Source of the DNA: Sutterella wadsworthensis
GTDB lineage: Bacteria > Pseudomonadota > Gammaproteobacteria > Burkholderiales > Burkholderiaceae_F
Length of the DNA stretch: 64,000 bases
NCBI RefSeq assembly: GCF_003315195.1
Contig: NZ_QNRV01000002.1
Coordinates: 99,356-163,355 of the forward strand
Direction: 5' to 3'
Shown: piece by piece, positions 25,867-33,437 of the stretch
Numbering within the stretch: position 1 is the stretch's first letter
Layout: every line of letters begins with the position of its first letter
Position numbers and translations under genes: made by a program
Notes under the pieces: generated by a model
What the model was told of the DNA's origin: nothing
What the model saw: only the letters and a program-made list of their open reading frames with translations
Databases searched by the model: none

Positions 25867-27006
25867 TCAGTAGAGATGATGCGTGTTCTTTTCGATGTAT
25901 TCAGCATTAAGTTTGCCCGACATCACGCGGTACGCCCAAGTCGTGTAAAGCAGCACGATTGGAAGGAAGATCAACGTCACAAAGAACATGATCTCAAGCG
26001 TGAGCTGGGAGCTGGTGCAGTCCCAAAGCGTCAAACCGGCATTGAGCATCGTTGAAGACGGCATCACAAATGGGAACATCGAAACAAGCGGCGTCAGTAC
26101 GATTCCCAGAAGCGAAATGGATGAGCAGATAATCGCAGGCCAGCCGCGGCCAGCACGAATCATCAAAGCACCACCGAGAGCGCCGAAGATCCCTAAGGCA
26201 GGAACAAGCCAGAGTACGGGATAGGCTGCAAAGTTGGAGAACCAGGCACTTGCCTGCAGCTCGACAGTCTTAGCCAACGGATTGGCCGGACCTGCAGGGT
26301 CAAGCCCTGCAACAGCAACATACCCGTCAATGCCAAGATACGTCCAGACGCCACCGAGTGCGAAAAGAACAGCAGTCAAGACCCCCGAGATTGAAGCAAT
26401 ACTGACGGCGCGCTGATGCAGTGATCCTTCCGTACGCAACGCAAGATAGTTGGCGCCGTGGAAGATAACCATCACAATTGAAACGATGCCGCAGAAAAGT
26501 CCGAACGGGTTGAGCAGTCCGAAGAAGCTGCCGGTATAAACCGGACGCATCGTCGAATCAATTTCAAAAGGCACGCCCTGAAGCAGATTGCCAAATGCGA
26601 CACCGCAGATGATCGGCGGCACGGCGGAGCCAACAAACAAAAGCCAGTCCCAAGACGAGCGCCAACGTTCGGCTGGAACCTTACTGCGATAGTCAAAAGC
26701 CAACGGGCGGAACATCAGCGCTGCAAGGATTACGAGCATGGCCCAATAAAAACCCGAGAACGCGATGGCGTACATTAACGGCCAGGCAGCAAACATAGCG
26801 CCGCCGCCGGTAACAAACCACACTTGGTTGCCGTCCCAATGCGGGGCAACCGAGTTGATCATGATACGGCGTTCGCTGTCATTCTTGCCCAGGAAAGGCA
26901 ATAGCGTGCCAACGCCCATGTCCTGCCCGTCCATGATGGTAAAGCCGACAAGCAGTACGCCGATGAAGAGCCACCAAATGGCCTTCAGGATTTCGTAGTC
27001 AATCAT
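25867..27006 (-). CDS. cydB: Cytochrome bd ubiquinol/menaquinol oxidase subunit II
   Basis: A 379-residue integral membrane subunit of standard length with eight to nine helices. The opening MIDYEILKAIWWLFIGVLLVGFTIMDGQDMG contains the conserved GFTIMDGFD-type block (here with Gln in place of Phe), and SVAPHWDGNQVW is a second family block. With CydA it forms the heterodimer that reduces O2 to water at the inner membrane. It has a GGAGTC site and follows cydA by 20 bases. Confidence 0.96.
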   Translation of the reverse strand: MIDYEILKAIWWLFIGVLLVGFTIMDGQDMGVGTLLPFLGKNDSERRIMINSVAPHWDGNQVWFVTGGGAMFAAWPLMYAIAFSGFYWAMLVILAALMFRPLAFDYRSKVPAERWRSSWDWLLFVGSAVPPIICGVAFGNLLQGVPFEIDSTMRPVYTGSFFGLLNPFGLFCGIVSIVMVIFHGANYLALRTEGSLHQRAVSIASISGVLTAVLFALGGVWTYLGIDGYVAVAGLDPAGPANPLAKTVELQASAWFSNFAAYPVLWLVPALGIFGALGGALMIRAGRGWPAIICSSISLLGIVLTPLVSMFPFVMPSSTMLNAGLTLWDCTSSQLTLEIMFFVTLIFLPIVLLYTTWAYRVMSGKLNAEYIEKNTHHLY

Positions 27007-27026
27007 TTTTTAAGACTCCTGCGGAA

Positions 27027-28577
27027 TTACTGCTGCTCGAAGTGATAGCGTCCCGTGCCGAGTGAGCTCGGTCCCTTACGGCAGAAGCGAACCATTAGCC
27101 ACATTTCGGCGATGAGCATCAGGGTATAGAGCACAACGAAACCAAGAATGGAACCAATCAGGTCACCGGACGTCAGTGAGGACACAGAAAGGTGCGTGGG
27201 CAGGATGTTGTAGATGGTCCAGGGCTGACGGCCGTATTCAGCAACGAACCAACCTACCTCACAAGCGATCCAAGGCAGCGGCAATGCGAGCAGCGTGGCG
27301 CGCAGATAAAGCGTCTTTGTGTCGAGCGTCTTCTTCACGGAGAAGTAAAGCCCAACGATATAGAGCAACAGAAGAGCTAAACCGCAGCCGATCATGACGC
27401 GGAAGCTCCAGAACATGGGGGCGACTTGCGGAATGGTGTCGGCAGCGGCCTGCTTGATCATTTCGGGGGTAGCCTTCGTGACATCCTCGGTATAGCGCTT
27501 CAGCAGAAGGCCGAAACCAAGATCTTTTTCGACGGCTTTGAACTCCGTCTGAAGAGCTTCATTTTTCGGATCCTTACGCAATGCTTCAAGCGTCGAGACG
27601 GCTTTTTGGCCGTTGACGATGCGAGTTTCTGCATCAGCAGTCAACTGTTTGATGCCAGGAATCTCTGTTGAAAGGGAGCGCGTACCCATCAGGCCGAAAA
27701 GCCAAGGCACGGAAACTTCCATATGATTTTTCTGCGCTTCCTGATCAGGAATGGCAAAGAGCGAGAGCGGTGCCGGAGCTTCATGCGTGTCCCAAATAGC
27801 TTCCATGGCAGCGATCTTGGTGGGCTGATCGCGCGTGACGAGGTAGCCCGATTCGTCGCCCATATGGAGCGTAAGCGCTGCCGCGACGAGACCGAATGCT
27901 GCCGCAAGACGGAAAGAGGAAGCGGCGAACTTCACATCTTGACGCTTGAGCATGTAATAGGCGGAAATCGCCATCACGAAGAAGGAGCCGGTCATGTAGC
28001 CACCCCCAATCGTGTGAACAAATTTCGCCTGTGCCCATTCACTCGTGAAGACTGCCCAGAAATTGGTCATCTCCATGCGCATCGTTTCGAAGTTAAATTC
28101 AGCCCCGATCGGATTCATCATCCAGCCGTTGGCAACCAAAATCCAGAGCGCGGAGAGGTTTGACCCCAAAGCCATCAAAAATGTGACCAAGAGGTGCTTG
28201 CCGCGCGAGAGGCGGTCCCAACCGAAGAAGAACAGACCAATAAAAGTCGATTCCAAGAAGAAGGCCATCAGGCCTTCAATGGCGAGTGGAGCGCCAAAAA
28301 TGTCACCCACATAGTGGGAGTAGTAGGCCCAATTCGTGCCGAACTGAAATTCCATCGTGAGGCCAGTAGCCACACCGATGGCGAAGTTGATGCCAAAAAG
28401 CTTGCCCCAGAACCGGGTCATGTCCTTGTACATCTGCTTGCCGCTTATGACGTAAGCGAGTTCCATCACGACAAGCATGAAGGACAGGCCAAGCGTGAGC
28501 GGCACGAAGATGAAATGGTACATCGCGGTCAGCGCAAACTGCAGGCGTGACAGGTCTACAAGATCAGAGGGGATCAT
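27027..28577 (-). CDS. cydA: Cytochrome bd quinol oxidase subunit I
   Basis: A 516-residue catalytic subunit carrying haems b558, b595 and d. His21 (in TAMYHFIFVPLTLG) matches the E. coli haem ligand His19, and VHTIGGGYMTGSF contains the second ligand. A long Q-loop runs between the two family blocks, with GWFVAEYGRQPW near the end, so this is the long-Q-loop E. coli-type oxidase of high oxygen affinity. It is preceded by AGGAGA. No haem-copper oxidase is seen nearby. Confidence 0.97.
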   Translation of the reverse strand: MIPSDLVDLSRLQFALTAMYHFIFVPLTLGLSFMLVVMELAYVISGKQMYKDMTRFWGKLFGINFAIGVATGLTMEFQFGTNWAYYSHYVGDIFGAPLAIEGLMAFFLESTFIGLFFFGWDRLSRGKHLLVTFLMALGSNLSALWILVANGWMMNPIGAEFNFETMRMEMTNFWAVFTSEWAQAKFVHTIGGGYMTGSFFVMAISAYYMLKRQDVKFAASSFRLAAAFGLVAAALTLHMGDESGYLVTRDQPTKIAAMEAIWDTHEAPAPLSLFAIPDQEAQKNHMEVSVPWLFGLMGTRSLSTEIPGIKQLTADAETRIVNGQKAVSTLEALRKDPKNEALQTEFKAVEKDLGFGLLLKRYTEDVTKATPEMIKQAAADTIPQVAPMFWSFRVMIGCGLALLLLYIVGLYFSVKKTLDTKTLYLRATLLALPLPWIACEVGWFVAEYGRQPWTIYNILPTHLSVSSLTSGDLIGSILGFVVLYTLMLIAEMWLMVRFCRKGPSSLGTGRYHFEQQ

Positions 28578-28626
28578 TGAGGACTTCTCCTGATGTTAAT
28601 TGTTGAATTGTTGGAGTGATAGTTAG

Positions 28627-28833
28627 TTAGCGTTTGGCGGGGGGAGTTTGTACTTCAGACGGAGCAGAGCTAAAGATCGCATCGCCCATCTTGTCGGGTG
28701 TAACGGTCGTGCGGTGCTCGGGGCTGAAGAAAAGCCACCAAAGGCAAAAAATGATGCAGAGCTTGCAGGCAATAACCAGAGCGATCTCAACGATCAATCG
28801 AGGTCGACGCTTTGGGGCGGGACGTGGTTCCAT
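28627..28833 (-). CDS. cydP: CydP-like small subunit of cytochrome bd
   Basis: A 68-residue single-helix protein. The N-terminus is basic and proline-rich, followed by RLIVEIALVIACKLCIIFCLWWLFF (key Arg-Glu-Ile, Lys and Trp-Trp-x-Phe-Phe positions) and the FSPEHR end that marks the CydP family of putative oxidase subunits. It is the first gene of the cyd operon, 49 bases before cydA, and divergent from the AAA+ regulator gene. Confidence 0.8.
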   Translation of the reverse strand: MEPRPAPKRRPRLIVEIALVIACKLCIIFCLWWLFFSPEHRTTVTPDKMGDAIFSSAPSEVQTPPAKR

Positions 28834-28984
28834 GCGATGCAGTTCCTTAAAGGCGTTTGCCGGCCAGTCATCAAAGGATTCGAGTGCCGGTTAAAAACTG
28901 TTGCCATATTAAGCGGGTGGAATGCATAGCATTTGGCAAAACGCTCTCCCAGAAGGGTTGACGGCCATAGGTTTTTTGGGGGAC

Positions 28985-29029
28985 ACTGCCAAATTGGCAG
29001 TATTTTAAAAAGTTGGCAGTCATGGCAGT
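28985..29029. promoter_or_regulatory. TTGGCAGT palindrome and repeats between cydP and the AAA+ regulator
   Basis: ACTGCCAA-A-TTGGCAGT (28985-29001) is a perfect 17-bp palindrome. Further direct half-sites follow: TTGGCAGT (29013-29020) and ATGGCAGT (29022-29029, overlapping the regulator's start codon). Another TTGGCA lies at 28933-28938. The cluster is a strong candidate operator for the regulator acting on itself and on cydP-cydA. Confidence 0.6.
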
Positions 29030-30305
29030 TAATACCGCACTTCAAGGCATTCTTGATGCCCTCGGCGAGCCTCGTCTTTTAATTCGTCCCGACTACTCTG
29101 TGGCTTACGCTAATCGAGCATTCCGCCGCCGCTTCGGCATTGAAGACTTTGAAGGCCGACGTTGTCATGAATTAGTCTTTCATGAGTTTCGGCCTTGTTC
29201 GGCATGTGGGCGAATCTGTCCTATGGAACGAGCGGGGTTGAGCGGACAGCCGGAGCGCACTATTGAGCGTGATTTTGTGCCGGGCGGCGAACGGTTTGTT
29301 GAGCTTGAAGCCGTTCCGGTGCCAGCTCCGGATGGGGCAGCCGTATATTTCATGGAGCAAGTTCTCGTCCGTGATGATCCGCAAAGTGTTCGCGAACGCG
29401 AAGGCATTGTTATGCATAGTGCTGCAGTGCAGCAAACGGTGGCAGCAATAGGGCGAGTGGCAGCAAGTGATGTGCCAGTGCTCTTTTGTGGTCCGTCGGG
29501 AAGCGGTAAGTCAAGGTATGCCAGACTGCTGCATGAAAACTCTCGACGCGCTGTGCATGCATTTATCAAGATCGACTGTACGACTTTGAATGATGAACGC
29601 TTTGAGAATGAACTGTTGGGCCGACTCAATACCGTAGGGAGCTCGAGAACGGGAGGTCTTTCAGCCAGTTCGGGCGGCACGCTTTATTTTGATGAAGTGA
29701 CTGCGCTTTCAATGGGAATGCAGCGTCGGCTGCTGACACTTTTAGAAACCGGATTCGTTCGTGAAGCTGGGAGTGAACATAGTGTTGCTGTAGGGTGGCG
29801 AGTTGTCTGTGCAACGAGCGCATTGAATCCTGCTGCTCTCGTGGGTGCTGGACAACTTCGTGCTGATCTATGGCTTCGTCTTTGTGTTGCGAGAATTCGT
29901 GTGCCTGCACTTGCGGAGCGAATAGAAGACATAGAAGAACTGGCTCAGCTGATACTTAAACGCTTGCCGCGAGCGGAGCGAACCGCCTTGAAACTGTCGC
30001 CAGAAGGTTTAATGGTGCTTAGGCGTCGGCCATGGCCAGGGAATATTCGCGAATTGGAAAGTGTTCTTGAGCGTGCCAGTCTTTTATCAGATTCGGGGGA
30101 AATTGGCCCAGATAGTCTCGATGACCCTTTAGGTGGAAATGGTTTGCAAGACGTGATGCCAAAATGGGGGGAGACCACAGACAGTGTCGTATCGGTTGAC
30201 GGTAAAACCAGACGAGAGCTTGCTCGGGCGCTCGGAATCTCTGAACGAACGCTGTATCGGCGTTTAAGGGAACGTCGTGACAGCGGCAATGGAGAACTTT
30301 TATGA
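29022..30305 (+). CDS. PAS/AAA+ (sigma-54 activator-like) regulator lacking GAFTGA
   Basis: A 427-residue regulator. A PAS domain (about 5-120) carries a cysteine set at 48, 59, 62 and 66 (CxxCxxxC core), which could hold a metal cluster or act as a redox switch. An AAA+ domain follows, with Walker A GPSGSGKS (157-164), Walker B GGTLYFDE (218-225), an arginine-finger block LRADLWLRL and WPGNIREL. A Fis-type helix-turn-helix ends it (about 396-417). The GAFTGA loop needed to contact sigma-54 is missing; the equivalent stretch reads VGSSRTGG. It may therefore act as a repressor or sigma-70 regulator, as TyrR-like proteins do. Start: ATG 29022; a TTG nine bases upstream is possible. Confidence 0.82.
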   Translation: MAVNTALQGILDALGEPRLLIRPDYSVAYANRAFRRRFGIEDFEGRRCHELVFHEFRPCSACGRICPMERAGLSGQPERTIERDFVPGGERFVELEAVPVPAPDGAAVYFMEQVLVRDDPQSVREREGIVMHSAAVQQTVAAIGRVAASDVPVLFCGPSGSGKSRYARLLHENSRRAVHAFIKIDCTTLNDERFENELLGRLNTVGSSRTGGLSASSGGTLYFDEVTALSMGMQRRLLTLLETGFVREAGSEHSVAVGWRVVCATSALNPAALVGAGQLRADLWLRLCVARIRVPALAERIEDIEELAQLILKRLPRAERTALKLSPEGLMVLRRRPWPGNIRELESVLERASLLSDSGEIGPDSLDDPLGGNGLQDVMPKWGETTDSVVSVDGKTRRELARALGISERTLYRRLRERRDSGNGELL

Positions 30306-31213
30306 GTACGCTCTCTCCGGCCGTACATCTTCTTTTCCCGCTTGTTGCAGGAGAAACTCGTCTTGTTATTCCTCTTGAAGAGACGGTTTTATCTGCTGCA
30401 CTGAAACCCGCTTCCGACCGAAGCCAACGATTGATCGTGTTTGTTCATGGAGCAGCTTCCAATGCTTCGCGGTGGGAAGAATTTGTCGATACAACCGCGC
30501 TTAGCCAAAGGTGGACATTGGTGCGTTTTGATCTGCGTGGTCATGGTGCAAGTCCAGCACGTCGTCCCGGACGTCTTGAAAATTATGCTGACGATATTGC
30601 AGCCGTGATTGGAGCTGCTGGAGCGCACGGTCCCATTGTTGTGGTAGGACACAGTCTTGGAGCTGCAGCCGCACTTGTGTTGGCAAGGCGTTTCCCGCAC
30701 ATTGTCAATGGGCTTATTCTGATTGATCCATTGTTAGAGGGCTGCTTGACGCCGGAGGCGCTTTGTATGCGCCGTCGTGCTCCTCTGCTTCATTTGCTGG
30801 AAATCTGCGGACGTATTGCGGGTTTATGCGGTCTGTCTCGAAGACTGGCGCCCTGTAGATTACGGACGATGGATGAAGAGGCTAGGCAAAAGATTGCTCA
30901 AGGTGGGGCAGCGCTGCTAGCTTTTAAAAAATCTTATTCTTCAGTATGGAACGACTTGAAGCATGAGCATCTTGATGTCTTCGCAAGAGATCTGCTTGAA
31001 GTTGGACGTCCAACTGCATCTCTTGCTGAGCTGGGACTGCCGCTGCTGGTGCTCGGTGCTGATTCGGGAACTTTTACGAATGCGGCTGCTATGCAGCGGG
31101 AAACTGAAGAGGCAGGCGGTCGATTTGAACTGCTGCATTGTCTGCACTGGCCACTAACGGAATGTCGACCAGCCGTTGAGGCGGCATTAATAAGGTGGGC
31201 GCAGCAGTTTTAA
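30302..31213 (+). CDS. Alpha/beta hydrolase
   Basis: A 303-residue alpha/beta-hydrolase-fold protein. The oxyanion block FVHGAASNASRW and the nucleophile elbow GHSLGAAAA (Ser118) are clear; the acid may be in LGADSG and the His in HCLHWP. The DLRGHGASPA block is typical of the family. The substrate is unknown. The ATG overlaps the regulator's stop by four bases (ATGA), so both are co-translated and the hydrolase is probably part of the regulator's own response. Confidence 0.85.
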   Translation: MSTLSPAVHLLFPLVAGETRLVIPLEETVLSAALKPASDRSQRLIVFVHGAASNASRWEEFVDTTALSQRWTLVRFDLRGHGASPARRPGRLENYADDIAAVIGAAGAHGPIVVVGHSLGAAAALVLARRFPHIVNGLILIDPLLEGCLTPEALCMRRRAPLLHLLEICGRIAGLCGLSRRLAPCRLRTMDEEARQKIAQGGAALLAFKKSYSSVWNDLKHEHLDVFARDLLEVGRPTASLAELGLPLLVLGADSGTFTNAAAMQRETEEAGGRFELLHCLHWPLTECRPAVEAALIRWAQQF

Positions 31214-31225
31214 GGAGTCCAATAA

Positions 31226-31258
31226 AAACCGCCATAAAACAATGTTTTAGGCGGTTAA
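31226..31258 (+). terminator. Terminator after the hydrolase gene
   Basis: An ACCGCCATAAAACA arm pairs with TGTTTTAGGCGGT, preceded by an A tract and followed by TTAATATT. It is probably shared with the converging DUF1801 gene. Confidence 0.75.
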
Positions 31259-31280
31259 TATTGGCGACGAAAATATATTG

Positions 31281-31799
31281 TTAGTTTGCGGCGGCAGACT
31301 TTTCTGTCTTATTTTCGCTGTTAGGCTCCGCTTCTTCATCATGCGGAACGACGATGCGCACGATTGGAGGCGCAACGGCTGCGTCTTCTTCGCGGATGCC
31401 CCAGACTTCGAGAAGTTCAGCCTGAGTAGGCAGATCTTCAATGGGACGGCCGCGTCGCAGCTTCAGAGATGCACGGACGATGTTCTCAACAACGTCGAGA
31501 GGCAGGCAATTAAGATCGCGGAACTCTACGCAGCGGTGCTCAACATCAAGCCCCTTCCATCGACCGACACCTGCTGCTGCGGCATCTTTTTCGGCGTAAT
31601 AAAGCGTAAGTGACTTGTCGTGGGACTTGACGGCAAAAATAGGACCGTCAAGTTCATAGAAGGCGAGTCCAAAGCGCATGCTTTCACGCACGCCTCGGGC
31701 GGAGCGGCGAATCATGCTGCAGACGCGGGCCATTGAAACGCGGCGGTCGTTGGGCAGGCTTTGAAGATAACCTCCCACCGTGGTGGCTGCAGGAACCAT
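31281..31799 (-). CDS. DUF1801 domain-containing protein
   Basis: A 172-residue cytoplasmic protein. The N-terminal block VGGYLQSLPNDRRVSMARVCSMI and the MRFGLAFYELDGPIFAVKSHDKSLTLYY region fit the DUF1801 (YdhG-like) fold. Its role is unknown. The last 40 residues are acidic and low-complexity. It is monocistronic with a GGGAG site. Confidence 0.75.
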   Translation of the reverse strand: MVPAATTVGGYLQSLPNDRRVSMARVCSMIRRSARGVRESMRFGLAFYELDGPIFAVKSHDKSLTLYYAEKDAAAAGVGRWKGLDVEHRCVEFRDLNCLPLDVVENIVRASLKLRRGRPIEDLPTQAELLEVWGIREEDAAVAPPIVRIVVPHDEEAEPNSENKTEKSAAAN

Positions 31800-31894
31800 G
31801 ACTACATCTCTCCCTTATAAAACCATCAACAGCTCCTGTCTGATATGACAGAAGCCGTCAAGAGAACTAATTTTAGCAAATTGCGGGAGGGAAT

Positions 31895-31915
31895 TCCCGA
31901 CAAAAGCTGTCGGGA
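31895..31915. terminator. Hairpin after the DUF3455-like lipoprotein gene
   Basis: TCCCGACA (31895-31902) pairs with TGTCGGGA (31908-31915). There is no real T tract, so its terminator role is uncertain. Confidence 0.45.
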
Positions 31916-31934
31916 TTGTGTCCAACTTAGAATA

Positions 31935-32432
31935 TCACCGATAGAAAACGTAGCGGGCACGAAACGGAACTCTCAAGAGATGTCCTCGCTGTGAAGCCGA
32001 ACATGAGGCGAGCGGCATGCCGCCCTCGGGCTGACGTCTGGCATAGTAGCGCACACCGGAAAGCAGGCCGTGGTTGGTGGATTCAACAGCTATTACAGCA
32101 GTGCGCAGGTTTCTGGCGGACTCTTGAGGGCCTTGTTCAATAATGCGACCTTTTACGAGGGAGCCGTCGCGTGCTGTGACGCTAAAGTCCGAACCAAGGA
32201 CAGCCTGCTCTCGACCTTTATCATCAAGCAGTTTTCCTTGCGGATACAAAAAAGCCCAGAAAAATCCTCGCTCGTCATAGGTGCAGCGAAAGACCATTTG
32301 CCCCTGAGCTTCCCAAGAGTAAACAGCAACAGCTTTCTGCTGTTCAAGAACGCTTTTTGTCGGTGCGAGGGAGCAGCCGACAAGCAGGGCAGAGACTGAG
32401 GTGATCAGGAGACAGGCGGAAGCAAGGCGCAT
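31935..32432 (-). CDS. DUF3455-like lipoprotein
   Basis: A 165-residue predicted lipoprotein. From the start at 32432 the signal ends in lipobox LVGC (Cys about 20). The mature part has a QMVFRCTYDERGFFWAF block and a later GLLSGVRYYARRQPEGG block, matching the DUF3455 family of secreted proteins. The function is unknown. An upstream start at 32459 would add nine residues before the signal and is less likely. Confidence 0.7.
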   Translation of the reverse strand: MRLASACLLITSVSALLVGCSLAPTKSVLEQQKAVAVYSWEAQGQMVFRCTYDERGFFWAFLYPQGKLLDDKGREQAVLGSDFSVTARDGSLVKGRIIEQGPQESARNLRTAVIAVESTNHGLLSGVRYYARRQPEGGMPLASCSASQRGHLLRVPFRARYVFYR

Positions 32433-32858
32433 GGTTGCAGTGAATGAGATGGAACACAACGGCAGAAAGTCTAGTGTTCATATTGAGGAATATTGAATTT
32501 TTGACCTGCTGCGAGTGCAATTGTTTCACGGTTAGTCATATTGGTAAGGTCGGGAAAAACGTCTAGGTGTATAAGAAAGAATCTTGATAAAGTCGTAATT
32601 GAAGAACCCACATCAACCGCATTGCCTGGCAAGAGCACCGACGAAGAACAAAGGCGCCATCAGGTGATGTTCAGCCGACCCCATTAGGTTGAGTAGAAGA
32701 AACCAAGCAGCGGCTTTCTGCGGCATCGCATGCAAAGCGAGTTTCGATTTAATCCGCTGTTTGAGTCCGGATGATCGAAGAACCATTTCGTTCTGATTTT
32801 TCTGGATATTTCTCCTGACCTCACGGGGCGGCCCCAATATTCAAAGGGGGACCCCGAA
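32433..32858. other. 426-bp intergenic region upstream of the oxidoreductase operon
   Basis: The stretch holds the divergent promoters of the lipoprotein gene and the oxidoreductase operon. I find no clear -35/-10 pair. A minus-strand open frame (32613-32837, 74 codons) has no recognisable relatives and no good ribosome site. Just before the operon, runs of G and C (GGGGCGGCCCC near 32825 and GGGGGACCCC near 32846) could form a short stem near the ribosome site. Confidence 0.5.
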
Positions 32859-33437
32859 GTGTTTCAAATACGCTTACATGGCCGTGGCGGTCAGGGCGTC
32901 GTGACGGCGGCCGAAATGCTCGCGCTTGCGGGCTTTATGGAGGGACATAAAGCACAGGCTTTTCCGAGTTTTGGCTCGGAGCGAACTGGCGCGCCGGTTG
33001 TTGCCTTTGCACGTCTTTCATCTGTAGAAATTCGGTTACGCGAGCCGATTCAAGAGCCGGATGTAGTTCTAATTCAGGATCGAACACTCCTGGAAAGTGT
33101 TCCGGTTTTTTCTGGTCTGCAACCAGAAGGCTATGTGCTCATTAATTCAAGCCGTTCGCCCGAAGAGCTTGGTCTCGAAGATCTTATTAAGCAGCTCCCT
33201 AAGGGTCATGTGATGAGTGTTCCAGCTACCAACTACGCTCTTGAGTCGTTAGGTCGACCGCTTCCAGGAGCAGGCATGCTTGCAGGATTTGCAGCGATTA
33301 CCGGCAGCATGAAGCTCGAAAGTGTGCAGAAGGCTTATGCCGTTAAATTTGCCGGACGCATTGCTGAAGCCAATGCAGAAATCGCACGCCTTGCATATGA
33401 GGCTGTTCTGTCTCAGAAGGAGAAGATCCATGCTTAA
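32859..33437 (+). CDS. 2-oxoacid:ferredoxin oxidoreductase, gamma subunit
   Basis: A 192-residue gamma (PorG-type) subunit. The opening IRLHGRGGQGVVTAAEMLALA and the AFPSFGSERTGAPV block are diagnostic. It starts at GTG (32859) behind GGGGG. It is the first gene of a four-gene operon and overlaps the alpha subunit by eight bases. The complex oxidatively decarboxylates a 2-oxoacid to acyl-CoA and reduces ferredoxin; pyruvate is the likeliest substrate but is not proven by sequence. Confidence 0.92.
   Translation: MFQIRLHGRGGQGVVTAAEMLALAGFMEGHKAQAFPSFGSERTGAPVVAFARLSSVEIRLREPIQEPDVVLIQDRTLLESVPVFSGLQPEGYVLINSSRSPEELGLEDLIKQLPKGHVMSVPATNYALESLGRPLPGAGMLAGFAAITGSMKLESVQKAYAVKFAGRIAEANAEIARLAYEAVLSQKEKIHA

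Noticed and set aside
32613-32837. A 74-codon minus-strand frame upstream of the oxidoreductase operon
   Set aside because: No recognisable relatives, weak start context, and position in a double promoter region. Kept only as a note in the intergenic entry.
33322-33430. Longer N-terminus for the oxidoreductase alpha subunit
   Set aside because: It would overlap the gamma gene by over 100 bases and adds an Arg/Cys-rich stretch foreign to the family; ATG 33430 gives the normal start.
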